In this document: positions 24,748-33,502 of the stretch, piece after piece | How positions within the stretch are numbered: position 1 is the stretch's first letter | How the letters are laid out: each line of letters starts with the position of its first letter | NCBI RefSeq assembly: GCF_005405005.1 | Contig: NZ_BJDH01000004.1 | Location: forward strand, 1-64,000 | Source: Lactiplantibacillus daoliensis | Lineage (GTDB): Bacteria > Bacillota > Bacilli > Lactobacillales > Lactobacillaceae | Direction of reading: 5' to 3' | DNA: 64,000 nt | Position numbers and translations under genes: made by a program | The notes under the pieces: model-generated | The model's input: only the letters and a program-made list of their open reading frames with translations | Told to the model about the DNA's origin: nothing | The model's database searches: none

Positions 24748-26049
24748 ATGATAATTTTGAGTCGTATCGCAATCACGATTTCCAGTCTGTTTTATGGCTA
24801 TTTCTTGTTAAATATTCTATTGATCAACCACTATCGTGAACCGAGTCAGTCTTTCAAAAAAGGGACTCAGCCATACCGTTTGTACCTGATTATCCCAGTT
24901 TTGAACGAAGCCGGTGTGATCACGACCACCATCAATCGGTTGTCGCAAGAATTAGCTAAACTACCAGACAGCATTGAACCACAAATCATTGCGGTTGATG
25001 ATAACTCCAGTGATCGTAGCTTAGCAGAGTTAGCCGCATCTAAATCGCCTTTTCTACAGATCCTGCATCGTGCTGGTAATGAACGGCAAGGTAAAGGCGC
25101 CGTTATCAATACCGCGGTCCATTACTTACAAAATACCTTAGCCCGCCAGGCATCGCCGGAAACGACGATTATCGGCGTTCTGGATGCCGACGCTTTTATG
25201 AATTCTCAAGATTTGACCAAAGTCGTCGCGCAATTTGAAGCAATGCCTAAAATGGCAATGTTGCAAACGGGGGTGAGCATTAACAACCAAACAAACTGGC
25301 TCACCCGTATGCAGAACTTTGAATTCATGTGTATTAATAGCTCAACGCAACAGCTTCGTAACCGTCTGGGACAAGGAATTGCTTCCGGTAATGGGCAATT
25401 TGTGCGGCTGTCACTAGCCCGGAACAACGCCTGGGGAAATAGTCTATTGGAGGATTTGGAATATACTTTGCGGACTTGGTTATTAGGTGGACAAGTCCGG
25501 TTTACGCATACGATCGTGGTTCAACAAGAAGCAGTTCGTCAGTTACCAGCGTTCTTCAATCAACGGGTGCGCTGGTGCCAAGGCGCCGTGCAGTGTATGC
25601 ACTATTTACCGGTCCTTTGGCGTTCACGCTTTGTTAATAATTTTCAAAAGTTTGATACGACTTTTTGGATTACCATGCCCATCACAGGTTGTCTGGTCCC
25701 GATTACCAGTTTAGTGGCACTGGTAACTTTGATCACTCATAGTTTACAAAATTGGTCCGATGGCTGGCATCATTTGGCACTTATGACCATTTTAATCATT
25801 ACCGTACTCAGCTGTATTGTTTTCACAAATTTGTTTGAACGCAATACCCGCGATGCCCATTTGCCGTTCAAACTTTGGTCAACATTACTGGATAGTTTCA
25901 GCTTTCAAGTTTATTTGTTGATTATTGGCCTAACGCCGTATGCCGCCATTACGCGCCAATTGATTGGCCAAACTAAGTGGACAAAAACGACTCATGGCTC
26001 AGCACCAGTCACTGAGGATCTAAAGTCGCTCGTCAAGGGGGATGAGTAG
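24748..26049 (+). CDS. Processive family-2 glycosyltransferase, membrane bound
   Basis: This 433-residue GT2 enzyme resembles poly-GlcNAc/hyaluronan synthases. An N-terminal membrane helix (1-24) is followed by the GT-A domain: LIIPVLNEA (near 49), AVDDNSSD (near 85), the metal-binding VLDADAF (near 144), the acceptor LLEDLEY and the processivity motif QRVRW (near 275). Two or three membrane helices close the chain. It should polymerise or transfer a sugar from UDP-sugar for an extracellular or wall polysaccharide. The ATG at 24748 follows GAGGGGAG. The stop codon directly abuts the start of the 526-residue polytopic protein, so both act together. The sugar cannot be read from the sequence. 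Confidence 0.87.
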   Translation: MIILSRIAITISSLFYGYFLLNILLINHYREPSQSFKKGTQPYRLYLIIPVLNEAGVITTTINRLSQELAKLPDSIEPQIIAVDDNSSDRSLAELAASKSPFLQILHRAGNERQGKGAVINTAVHYLQNTLARQASPETTIIGVLDADAFMNSQDLTKVVAQFEAMPKMAMLQTGVSINNQTNWLTRMQNFEFMCINSSTQQLRNRLGQGIASGNGQFVRLSLARNNAWGNSLLEDLEYTLRTWLLGGQVRFTHTIVVQQEAVRQLPAFFNQRVRWCQGAVQCMHYLPVLWRSRFVNNFQKFDTTFWITMPITGCLVPITSLVALVTLITHSLQNWSDGWHHLALMTILIITVLSCIVFTNLFERNTRDAHLPFKLWSTLLDSFSFQVYLLIIGLTPYAAITRQLIGQTKWTKTTHGSAPVTEDLKSLVKGDE

Positions 26050-27630
26050 ATGCTAAAACGACATGTCTTAATCACGCTACAAGGTGTCACCTTAGCGACA
26101 ACTATTGGCCTGCTAATCTGGATGATGTTTGCAGCGGCAAGAAATGCGCAACAAACGAGTGGCCTACAAGTGAATTTTGCACTGCTCGTCGCTGGACTGA
26201 CGATTGGGTTCATCGTCCTCAGCATTGTGTTACTGACCAAGTGGTTAAGCCGGAAAAAATCGAGTTGGCTGGTCACAGTTTTTATTGGCCTGACGTTGCT
26301 AAAACTCCCACTATTAGGCCTATTCAAAATTGCGCCAACATCTGACTTTTGGAACTATCATGCACTCGCAGCGTTTAGCGCACAGGGCCTAACGTGGAAA
26401 CAACTCTTCTTAAAAGGGGCCATTGGAAACTATGTCATCTTTCCACATGCCATTAATATTGCGAATTTTTTCAGCTTGGGGACGGCCTTTTGGGGTTCTG
26501 CCTTTGTCATTAGCCAACTGATCAACATTGCTTGTACTTTATTAGATTTATTCTTGATCTACTGGCTAGTCGCTCGTTGGCTCTCACGGCCATTGGGGAT
26601 TGCAGCGGCACTGAGTTTCAATTGGATTCCCGCTTACTGGCTGTATAGCAGTTTGCTGAATGGCGCGGAACCAATTTTCTTGACTTGTCTCTTAATAGCC
26701 ATGTTGGCACTGACCAACATGGTTCAACCGCTACCGACAGCTACCCCCAATGATCACTGGGTCAACTTTACAATCGCACTGCTTGCTAGCTTTGTGGCTA
26801 ATATGGTCCGGCCAATTATGATCATCTGGCTCATTGCCTTAGTTTTTCTGGGAACAGGGGTCTGGTTGCACGGCAGGGGACCGCTTCCGCGTTCGTCGGT
26901 TAAAGGCTTCAGTCTCTTTATCGTCTCATTAGCCGGTTTAATGTTGATTTCGTCACCGGTCTATAACTGGTTGTATGGTTTTAATGTTGCGCCTAATCGG
27001 GTTAGCACAGCCTATAGTCTTGCGACTGGCACTGATCCCAAGACCGATGGCGCCTATGATGCCGCCTTAATGACAACGGTGACGCATGAGTTAAAAGTTG
27101 CGCCAGTTTCTGGTCGGACCTACACCAAAATTGCCGCTAAAATGACACAGCAGACACAGCGTCAGCTTGATGAGCTCTCGAAAGCAGGGCGGTGGGGGCC
27201 ATTCTTAAGTAGAAAAATGCAAAAATTTATGGCTGAAGATTATGGTTATGATTGGGTGTTATATAATCTTGGTCATCAACGGTCGCAGCAAGCTCGCAAT
27301 CACTGGTGGCTATGGAGTCGCGGATTCTGGAATTGGTTAGCCCTCATCTATTTTGAAATCTTGATGGCTGTGGCCCTGATCAGCAGTTGCTTAGGCGGCT
27401 ATTTATTGTGGCGGCGTCACGACCACTATCTCAATCAATATTTCTTTTACGCTACGTTATTGCTTGCGGGCTTTACAATCAGTAATATGTTTGTCGAAGT
27501 CCAAGGACGTTATCATATTATTTTATACTTGCCATTAATTTTCTTAGGAATCTGTGGTTGGGCAACACTCAAATCACGTGCTTGGCGCGTTAAAACGGTC
27601 AAAACTGCCTCAAATCAAAGATTGTCGTAA
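26050..27630 (+). CDS. Polytopic membrane protein, GT39/GT83-like glycosyltransferase candidate
   Basis: This 526-residue protein has about 11-12 hydrophobic helices. The first outer loop contains APTSDFWNYHALA (near 97), with an acidic residue placed as in the lipid-sugar-dependent GT-C glycosyltransferases (PMT/ArnT type), and VEVQGRYHIILYLPLIF near 485 resembles their C-terminal E-x-x-x-R-Y segment. These similarities are weak, so GT-C is a family-level inference. It starts at 26050 immediately after the stop of the processive GT2 gene; together they likely form a polysaccharide-building or -modifying pair. A terminator overlaps its end. Confidence 0.72.
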   Translation: MLKRHVLITLQGVTLATTIGLLIWMMFAAARNAQQTSGLQVNFALLVAGLTIGFIVLSIVLLTKWLSRKKSSWLVTVFIGLTLLKLPLLGLFKIAPTSDFWNYHALAAFSAQGLTWKQLFLKGAIGNYVIFPHAINIANFFSLGTAFWGSAFVISQLINIACTLLDLFLIYWLVARWLSRPLGIAAALSFNWIPAYWLYSSLLNGAEPIFLTCLLIAMLALTNMVQPLPTATPNDHWVNFTIALLASFVANMVRPIMIIWLIALVFLGTGVWLHGRGPLPRSSVKGFSLFIVSLAGLMLISSPVYNWLYGFNVAPNRVSTAYSLATGTDPKTDGAYDAALMTTVTHELKVAPVSGRTYTKIAAKMTQQTQRQLDELSKAGRWGPFLSRKMQKFMAEDYGYDWVLYNLGHQRSQQARNHWWLWSRGFWNWLALIYFEILMAVALISSCLGGYLLWRRHDHYLNQYFFYATLLLAGFTISNMFVEVQGRYHIILYLPLIFLGICGWATLKSRAWRVKTVKTASNQRLS

Positions 27631-27648
27631 TTAGCGGCAATCTTTTTT
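27617..27648 (+). terminator. Terminator after GT2/GT-C pair
   Basis: AAAGATTG (27617-27624) pairs with CAATCTTT (27638-27645) and is followed by T's; the left arm overlaps the stop codon. Confidence 0.7.
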
Positions 27649-27786
27649 GGCATTCTGAGTGATTAATTGAAAAAAGTTACCGTTTTTGTTGACTATGACC
27701 GAACGGGACGGTTTATCATATAGTGTGATGGTTTGTTTTTAAAACAAACTTTTTTAAGTTAGGGTTGAAGTCGAGGGTGATTATTT

Positions 27787-30330
27787 ATGGTAACTGATCA
27801 AAAACAAGTTGAACATATCAGTGTTCGGGGCGGAAACGTCCATAATTTAAAAAAAATTAATGTTGATATTCCTTTAAATCAATTCGTGGCAATCTCAGGC
27901 CCATCTGGTTCTGGTAAAAGTTCTTTGGCCATGGGAATTTTATACGCCGAAGGGTCACGGCGTTATTTAGAGGCGCTGTCGACTTATACACGCCGGCGAA
28001 TTGGTCAGAGTAAACGCTCGCAGGTTCAGGAAGTTAAGCATATTCCTTCCGCCATTGCGTTACGCCAGCGGCCAAGTGTTCCTTCAGAACGTTCGACAGT
28101 CGGTTCCATGAGTGAACTGTTTAATGTCGTCCGACTCATTTTTTCGCGGCTAGGATCAATCGTCTGTCCGAACGGTCATCGCATCGCACCGAGTTTAAAA
28201 GTCGCACAATCAATGGATTTGCCTGGTGGTGAAGACAGTAAAATGGGCTATATTACCTGTCCAGAATGTGGCGTTGAATTCATGGCTAAATCAGCCGAAG
28301 ACTTCGCCTTCAATTCTGGGGGTGCCTGTCCAGAATGCCATGGCACTGGTAAAGTTCGCGAATTAGATGAAAGTAAGTTGATTGGCGATGAAAATCTGAC
28401 GCTCGCTGAAGGGGTCGTCGCTGCATGGCACTTACCAGGTCGTAACTTTATGCCTACCGTGGCAGAAACATTGGGTGTTCGAACTGATGTTCCGTATAAA
28501 GATTTGACGGCAGCTGAAAAAGACATTATTTTAAACGGTGAAAAAAAGCAGTATCCCGTTGACTTTCGGACTTCAACCGGCCGAGTATTCCATACTGATA
28601 AAACACTATACGAGAATGCCCATGCAGCCGTCTATGATTCACTAAAAACCGTCAAGAGTGACCGTGCCATCAATAAAGTCAACGAATTCTTTCATTTTTC
28701 CGTTTGTCCGACTTGTCACGGCACTCGTTTGAATCCAGAATTATTGACTCAGTTGGTTGGTGGCAAAAATATTGCCGAAGTCGCTGACCTGACGCTAGGT
28801 AGCTTATCTGATTGGCAGGCAGACGCACAAAAAGCCTTACCTGCTGAAATGCAAGGCATGGCCACGATCCTGTTCAAAAATTTGACGGACACATTGCGGC
28901 CACTACTTGAATTAGGGTTAGACTATTTAACCCTATCTCGCAATGGGAATACTTTGTCCACGGGTGAATTACAGCGATTACAGTTAGCCAAAACGATTCG
29001 GACAGAGACGACCGGTGTCTTGTATGTGTTGGACGAGCCTTCGATTGGGCTCCATCCCGATAACGTACAGGGGCTCATTCGGATCTTTAGAGAACTGATT
29101 GCGCAAGGAAACTCATTGGTGGTAGTCGATCATGAGGTTGATATTATTGAAGCAGCCGATTGGGTTATTGAAATTGGTCCCGGATCTGGTGATGCTGGTG
29201 GTAATGTGATTGCTGAAGGCACACCACAGGACCTGGTAGGTAACCCGCAGTCTTTGATTGGCCCGTATATCTCAGGTAAGGCGTCAATTATGCATGACAA
29301 AGTCCCGGTTGGAAAAAAGGCATCCGATCTGCGTACGGATTTTGAAGTGAAAAACTACTTTAATTTGCGAGATGTCGCTGTTTCAATCCCAGGTAATGAA
29401 ATCACCGCAGTTACGGGTTTTTCTGGTGCGGGGAAAACAAGTTTGATTTTAGACAGTCTGGTCCCAGCCATCAAAGCTCGCAAAGAAAATGCAGCACTGC
29501 CTAAACAAGTTGCGACGCTTAAGACGCACTTAACAGACGTCGTATCGGTTGATGCGAAGCCAATTGGGAAAAATACCCGTTCAACGATTGCCACCTATAC
29601 AACAATTATGGATAATCTAAGACGACTCTTTGCGGCTTTGCCAGCAGCGAAAGCTAAGAAGTATGGTCTGGCTTATTTCTCATATAACAATAAACAGGGC
29701 GCATGTGAACATTGTGGTGGTCTGGGGACAATCACGCTGGATATTCAGTATTTACCAGATATGGAAGAAATCTGTCCCTATTGCCATGGCGCACGCTATA
29801 AAGACGAAATTCAGCAAATTCGTTGGCATGATTATAATATTGTCGATTTATTGAACCTGTCTGTACGTGATGCGTTATCCGTGTTTGAATCGGTTCCCAA
29901 GATTGAGAAACAGTTACAGTTACTCAATGAAATGGGACTGGGCTATTTGCACCTGGGTGAAAGTACCCCTAGTTTATCGGGTGGTGAGGCCCAACGTCTC
30001 AAGCTTATGAGCCACTTAAATAAACGTCAAAGTAAGACACTGTTCATTTTCGATGAACCCTCTGTTGGCTTGCATCCTCAAGACGTGCAAACCTTGTTAG
30101 GCGTGATTAATAGTCTAAATGCCAAGGGTGCAACGATCATTATTATTACACATGACCTTGATTTGATGACTAATGCTGATTATTTAATCGATTTAGGGCC
30201 AAAGGGGGGCCAAGCCGGTGGGCAACTCATGGCCAGTGGCCGGCCACAGCAACTTATTCATGATAAGACCAGTCACAGCTTGACGCTCACGTATTTAAAG
30301 GCCCATTTTGAAAAATTTAACTTAGCTTAA
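27787..30330 (+). CDS. UvrA-like ABC ATPase (UvrA2 type)
   Basis: This 847-residue protein has two ABC ATPase halves as in UvrA: Walker A GPSGSGKSSLA (about 38-48) and GFSGAGKTSLI (near 545), signatures LSTGELQRLQLA and LSGGEAQRLKLMSHL, and Walker B/switch segments VLDEPSIGLHP and IFDEPSVGLHP. Zinc-cluster cysteines are present (CPECG, CPECHGTGKV, CPTCHGTRL, CEHCGG, CPYCHG). It is about 100 residues shorter than canonical UvrA (about 940-950) and belongs with the UvrA2/DrrC-like paralogues that lack part of the UvrB-binding and insertion domain. Its role, damage recognition or drug resistance, is uncertain. GTCGAGGG lies upstream of the ATG; no uvrB is nearby. Confidence 0.9.
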   Translation: MVTDQKQVEHISVRGGNVHNLKKINVDIPLNQFVAISGPSGSGKSSLAMGILYAEGSRRYLEALSTYTRRRIGQSKRSQVQEVKHIPSAIALRQRPSVPSERSTVGSMSELFNVVRLIFSRLGSIVCPNGHRIAPSLKVAQSMDLPGGEDSKMGYITCPECGVEFMAKSAEDFAFNSGGACPECHGTGKVRELDESKLIGDENLTLAEGVVAAWHLPGRNFMPTVAETLGVRTDVPYKDLTAAEKDIILNGEKKQYPVDFRTSTGRVFHTDKTLYENAHAAVYDSLKTVKSDRAINKVNEFFHFSVCPTCHGTRLNPELLTQLVGGKNIAEVADLTLGSLSDWQADAQKALPAEMQGMATILFKNLTDTLRPLLELGLDYLTLSRNGNTLSTGELQRLQLAKTIRTETTGVLYVLDEPSIGLHPDNVQGLIRIFRELIAQGNSLVVVDHEVDIIEAADWVIEIGPGSGDAGGNVIAEGTPQDLVGNPQSLIGPYISGKASIMHDKVPVGKKASDLRTDFEVKNYFNLRDVAVSIPGNEITAVTGFSGAGKTSLILDSLVPAIKARKENAALPKQVATLKTHLTDVVSVDAKPIGKNTRSTIATYTTIMDNLRRLFAALPAAKAKKYGLAYFSYNNKQGACEHCGGLGTITLDIQYLPDMEEICPYCHGARYKDEIQQIRWHDYNIVDLLNLSVRDALSVFESVPKIEKQLQLLNEMGLGYLHLGESTPSLSGGEAQRLKLMSHLNKRQSKTLFIFDEPSVGLHPQDVQTLLGVINSLNAKGATIIIITHDLDLMTNADYLIDLGPKGGQAGGQLMASGRPQQLIHDKTSHSLTLTYLKAHFEKFNLA

Positions 30331-30501
30331 CAGCTACTTAGGCATCTGGAAAACTTAACATGATACCAGTGATTAGCCCTTTGACTTTATAGACTATGTT
30401 CCATTCGTGATCTTTTGTTCTACGTTTCGACTATATGTTAGCAATCATGATTGGAAGAGAACAGGGATAGTCAACGATATTGTGTAGTGGAAAGTAACGG
30501 T

Positions 30502-30530
30502 TTCACTTTTTCATACCGACATGGTATAAT
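30502..30530 (+). promoter_or_regulatory. higBA promoter with operator
   Basis: TTCACT (30502-30507), 17 bases and TATAAT (30525-30530) with an extended TGG form a strong promoter. An inverted ATACC/GGTAT (30513-30517 and 30523-30527) overlaps the -10, a likely HigA operator. The start near 30537 fixes the toxin start codon downstream. Confidence 0.7.
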
Positions 30531-30552
30531 TACTTTTGAGGTGAAAGAAAGA

Positions 30553-30876
30553 ATGGATTACGTTGCTGAGAACCGCAAGCTTGCAAAGATTTTAAATGAT
30601 TCCCGGTTACTAGTTAAAAATTTTGGCCGCGACCGGGCTAAAAGAATTCAAACCAGGCTTGATGAGTTTGACGCTGCGACTAGTTTACAGCAGATCCCAT
30701 CTGATCCGCCGCCTCGTTGCCATCGTCTACACAATAATTTAGAGGGTAAATTTGCTGTTGATGTCAGCAAAAATTTTCGTATCATTTTTGAAGGCTATGA
30801 CAAAAACGATCAGCTTTCCGTTGAAAAGTCAGAAATCGTGACCGTTCAGATTATACAGATTGAAGACTATCACTAA
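30553..30876 (+). CDS. higB: HigB-type toxin (RelE/ParE superfamily)
   Basis: This 107-residue RelE-fold mRNA interferase is of the HigB/plasmid-maintenance killer type: LAKILNDSRLLVKNFG near the start, then LHNNLEGKFAVDVSKNFRIIFEGYD (about 64-88), the core strands carrying the K-x-x-x-D-x-x-x-x-x-R-I-I-F pattern. HigB toxins cleave mRNA on the ribosome. The ATG at 30553 is chosen because the promoter starts transcription near 30537 and GAGGTG sits 9 bases upstream; a longer frame to 30451 would overlap the promoter. It precedes its antitoxin, as in other higBA loci, by 13 bases. Confidence 0.85.
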   Translation: MDYVAENRKLAKILNDSRLLVKNFGRDRAKRIQTRLDEFDAATSLQQIPSDPPPRCHRLHNNLEGKFAVDVSKNFRIIFEGYDKNDQLSVEKSEIVTVQIIQIEDYH

Positions 30877-30889
30877 GGAGTTGACTATC

Positions 30890-31225
30890 ATGTTACATCG
30901 CGACAATAAAATTCGGCAGTATCACACCAGTTCGGCTGCTGACCTCATTAAAGAAACGATGGAATTTTATCGGATTACACAAATTGATTTAGCTGACCGA
31001 TTAGGGGTTAGTCAAAAAAACATATCCGATATTCTCAAACGTAAACGATTTATTAATGAGATACTAGCTTTGAGAATTGAAACTGTGATGGGGATTTCTA
31101 GTCAATTATTGTTAAGCTTAGACGCAAATTTCAAGTTGCATCTTGCCAAAAAAACTGCTGAAAATGCTGTACCACAAAATAAATCAGATAAATTCCTCAA
31201 ACGATATGATTGGGTAACAGCCTGA
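30890..31225 (+). CDS. higA: HigA-type antitoxin, XRE HTH
   Basis: This 111-residue DNA-binding antitoxin has an XRE helix-turn-helix in TQIDLADRLGVSQKNISDILKRKRFIN (about 32-58), with the N-terminal helix that in HigA wraps around the toxin. It should neutralise HigB and repress the promoter at 30502. The ATG at 30890 has AAGGAG upstream. A strong terminator follows. The gene order toxin-antitoxin is the reverse of most type II systems but normal for higBA. Confidence 0.85.
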   Translation: MLHRDNKIRQYHTSSAADLIKETMEFYRITQIDLADRLGVSQKNISDILKRKRFINEILALRIETVMGISSQLLLSLDANFKLHLAKKTAENAVPQNKSDKFLKRYDWVTA

Positions 31226-31275
31226 TTTTGATCGAGTTGATTACCTGATCAAAAACAAGAACATATTCTTTTACA

Positions 31276-31318
31276 AACTGTATCACCACGACATTTTTTG
31301 TGGTGATACAGTTTTTTC
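31276..31318 (+). terminator. Terminator after higBA
   Basis: A perfect 14-bp stem, AACTGTATCACCAC (31276-31289) with 31300-31313, followed by TTTTTT. Confidence 0.92.
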
Positions 31319-31544
31319 ATGGAAACTATGTTGCTAGCTTTGTCTGAACTGTTTATGTCACTAGATTCAGCAGAAAATAAATGATTACTCAAAAAAAGCG
31401 TTTGTAAATGCTCCCGATGGATAAAGAAATCACTGTAACATCTGTTGAATTAAAAGTGATTGGAATCAGTATTTGACCGAACGTCAAATCAGATTAGAAA
31501 GCTGAGCTCATACTGATTAATGAGCTTCATGTATTAACATATTT

Positions 31545-31608
31545 AGCTGACAGACTAGATTTAGAATTATTAATTGTAAATGATGACTATAAATCCAGTC
31601 TGTCAGCT
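31545..31608. repeat. 19-bp inverted repeat, one mismatch
   Basis: AGCTGACAGACTAGATTTA (31545-31563) and its complement (31590-31608) differ at one base and enclose 26 bases. No T-run follows, so it is not a classical terminator. Terminal repeats of a tiny element or a stable RNA hairpin are possible. Confidence 0.8.
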
Positions 31609-31984
31609 TAGTTATTATTGCGACATAAAATTTTTGGCTCGTTTTAGATTCATCTTTAGTGATTAATCTCAGTAATTGCAACGTTTTTGATAAATTTAAA
31701 ACAAAAAGTTAAGACTTCAGTGTCGTAAAACAGAGAAAAAGATGTCACTTTGGCATCACTGCACAAGTCGCACACGTAAATCCAGCGGGGCGCTTTTTTA
31801 ATTATTCTAGTTTACATAATATATATTATACGAAGTAGAAGTAAGAAGTAAAATACTCCCCCACGATCTAATTTAGACCCCCCTGAACCCATTTCGGCGT
31901 TTTTGTAATTAAACTTGGTCTATTATTACTTAGCAAGTAGCTATCTGTATCAATCAAAAAAAGTTTTATTTGTGTTTTGTTGGT

Positions 31985-32035
31985 AACTTTCGTTTAAGTT
32001 CTGGTTAAAATTAAATCAGAACTTAAACGAAAGTT
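31985..32035. repeat. Perfect 19-bp inverted repeat (22-bp stem)
   Basis: AACTTTCGTTTAAGTTCTG (31985-32003) is perfectly complementary to 32017-32035, and three more pairs (one G-T) extend into the loop, leaving about 7 loop bases. There is no T-run on either strand. A stable RNA hairpin or a protein-binding cruciform is suggested. Confidence 0.85.
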
Positions 32036-32242
32036 GGTTCTAGAAAAATAACACGTAATTACTGGTAAAACCATATTAACGTGTTTTAAATACATTAACT
32101 TAGACGATTACTTGTGTGTTTAAAAGTTGAACTGATGCTTAGAATGCGTCTCTCAGCAACCTTGGCTAATAGCTTGTTTTTGTATTGAATTTGTGTTTAA
32201 GTTAAAGTAACAATTTATACCTAGAAAGTATGTGACCTACTA

Positions 32243-33094
32243 ATGACAGCAAGTTTCCCGTTTGAAAAAAGCTTTATTGATCAACTGACTGTTGACGGCA
32301 AACAACCGCAGACCATCGTCCAATACCAGCTCACATTACGCGACTTTTTCAATTACCAGCAACATTTTAATCCCACATATCAGTCCAGTGGCTTGCTGAT
32401 TGATATTACCGAAAATGATATTCAAGCGTACTTAGGTATGCTCAAGGACCAACGTCAATTTAAAACAAGCACCTTAAATAAAAGCCTTTCTAATTTGAAC
32501 GGCTATTTTAGCTTTCTATTTGCACATCGTCGAATTACAACATTGCCAACGTTTGCAATTAAAGGCCAACCAATCACTGGTAAACAGCCTGCTGACGATT
32601 GGCCAGAATTGTTGCCACAATTATTAGCTAACGATGACTTGCACGTCTATACGCGAGCATTTTTGCTGTTTACTTGTCACAGCTTTACTGCTAGTGAAAT
32701 CTTGAAACCTAATTTTTACGAGCAACTTAATTCTCTCACTTTCTCCAACGACGAACAAGTGTTCTTAACGAAATTCAGGGCCTTTTTAGCGCCATTACAA
32801 GCGACGCTGCAGACTAAAGATCTATTCTTAAAACAACGCAAACGTGGCGTCGATCCACGACTCAGCTTAGCCGCACTTCATAAATATCTCAGTGGTGATA
32901 GTCAACGCGCTGGCATGGCTCTAAAGCCAGTCTGGTTGCGTCAGAGTTACATTCTCTGGTACTTACGTGAACATCGCGTAACCGACCTAACTGTTGTCAT
33001 GACTAATTTGCGCTTAGATTTAGCCAGTTTAGGTTATTATCAAAACTTAGCACGCCAACAAGAGTTACGCCGACTGCGAGCGTCAAAAAACTAA
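32243..33094 (+). CDS. Degenerate tyrosine recombinase-like protein
   Basis: This 283-residue protein has the XerC/D layout: an N-terminal SAM-like core-binding domain (residues 1-100, with TIVQYQLTLRDFFNYQQ and TLNKSLSNLNGYFSFLFAHR) and a C-terminal domain in the place of the catalytic one. The catalytic set R-K-H-R-H-Y is largely gone: box I TGIRLSE of the XerC at 44792 aligns with HSFTASE here (Arg to Thr), and HMLRH aligns with VWLRQ (His to Val, second His to Gln); only the box II Arg and a Tyr in LGYYQNL remain. It is therefore probably not a recombinase, though DNA binding may persist. The promoter is not clear. No attachment sites or phage genes surround it. Confidence 0.75.
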   Translation: MTASFPFEKSFIDQLTVDGKQPQTIVQYQLTLRDFFNYQQHFNPTYQSSGLLIDITENDIQAYLGMLKDQRQFKTSTLNKSLSNLNGYFSFLFAHRRITTLPTFAIKGQPITGKQPADDWPELLPQLLANDDLHVYTRAFLLFTCHSFTASEILKPNFYEQLNSLTFSNDEQVFLTKFRAFLAPLQATLQTKDLFLKQRKRGVDPRLSLAALHKYLSGDSQRAGMALKPVWLRQSYILWYLREHRVTDLTVVMTNLRLDLASLGYYQNLARQQELRRLRASKN

Positions 33095-33245
33095 CTGTGT
33101 GTTGCAATCTCTTTACAATAATTTACAATCGCATCACAAACTTTACAACTGATTTGCAAGTTAGTTAAGCTCCCTTTGAATCCTGTACATTGCTTTGAAA
33201 TGCCGTTAAGATAAGGCTTATCAAGTTTTGAAAGGATGAATCTAG

Positions 33246-33449
33246 ATGATGACATTTTATCGCTGGCTAGAACCATTTATAAACCAACGGGGGCCCTATA
33301 ATTCGGCTGCCTGCTACGCGCATGCTGATTTTGATTTTCCGCAAACGAGCAACATCACCGAATTATCCGACTACATTACTTATCTGAATACTCGTGATAC
33401 GGTTAAAGATTCACTTTATTCGGCATTGGACGCCTATCAAGCAGCTTAA
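33246..33449 (+). CDS. YozE SAM-like fold protein (UPF0346)
   Basis: This 67-residue protein of the YozE family begins MTFYRWLEPFINQRGP, with NSAACYAHADFDFPQTSNITELSDYITYLNT, the F-P-x-x-x-x-x-x-x-x-I-S-x-Y-L pattern. AAAGGA precedes two adjacent ATGs (33246 and 33249); either may start. The family is structurally SAM-like and its role is unknown. A paralogue lies at 60160. Confidence 0.85.
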   Translation: MMTFYRWLEPFINQRGPYNSAACYAHADFDFPQTSNITELSDYITYLNTRDTVKDSLYSALDAYQAA

Positions 33450-33455
33450 AAAAGC

Positions 33456-33492
33456 AATTCCGCCTAGTTGACATAACTGGGCGGAATTTTTT
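33456..33492. terminator. Bidirectional terminator, yozE / msrB
   Basis: A 14-bp stem (33456-33469 with 33475-33488, one wobble) flanked by A and T runs. Confidence 0.88.
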
Positions 33493-33502
33493 ACAATCAG
33501 AG

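Larger units (their letters stand above)
31319..32242. other. Gene-free AT-rich stretch with hairpins
   Basis: About 920 bases between higBA and the recombinase-like gene hold no convincing gene. A 19-codon frame near 31419 ends early and upstream codons are broken, so a decayed gene is possible. Visible structure: long inverted repeats at 31545-31608 and 31985-32035, a short AGCG/CGCT hairpin followed by T's at 31784-31800, and AACACGT/ACGTGTT (32050-32056 with 32079-32085). One or more small RNAs, or remains of an element, would explain it. Confidence 0.5.

Noticed and set aside
30451-30552. Extended N-terminus of HigB from the TTG at 30451
   Set aside because: The extension crosses the strong extended -10 promoter, so the transcript would start downstream of it.
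32243-33094. Integrase marking a prophage or genomic island
   Set aside because: Catalytic residues are missing and no phage, conjugation or attachment-site features are present nearby.
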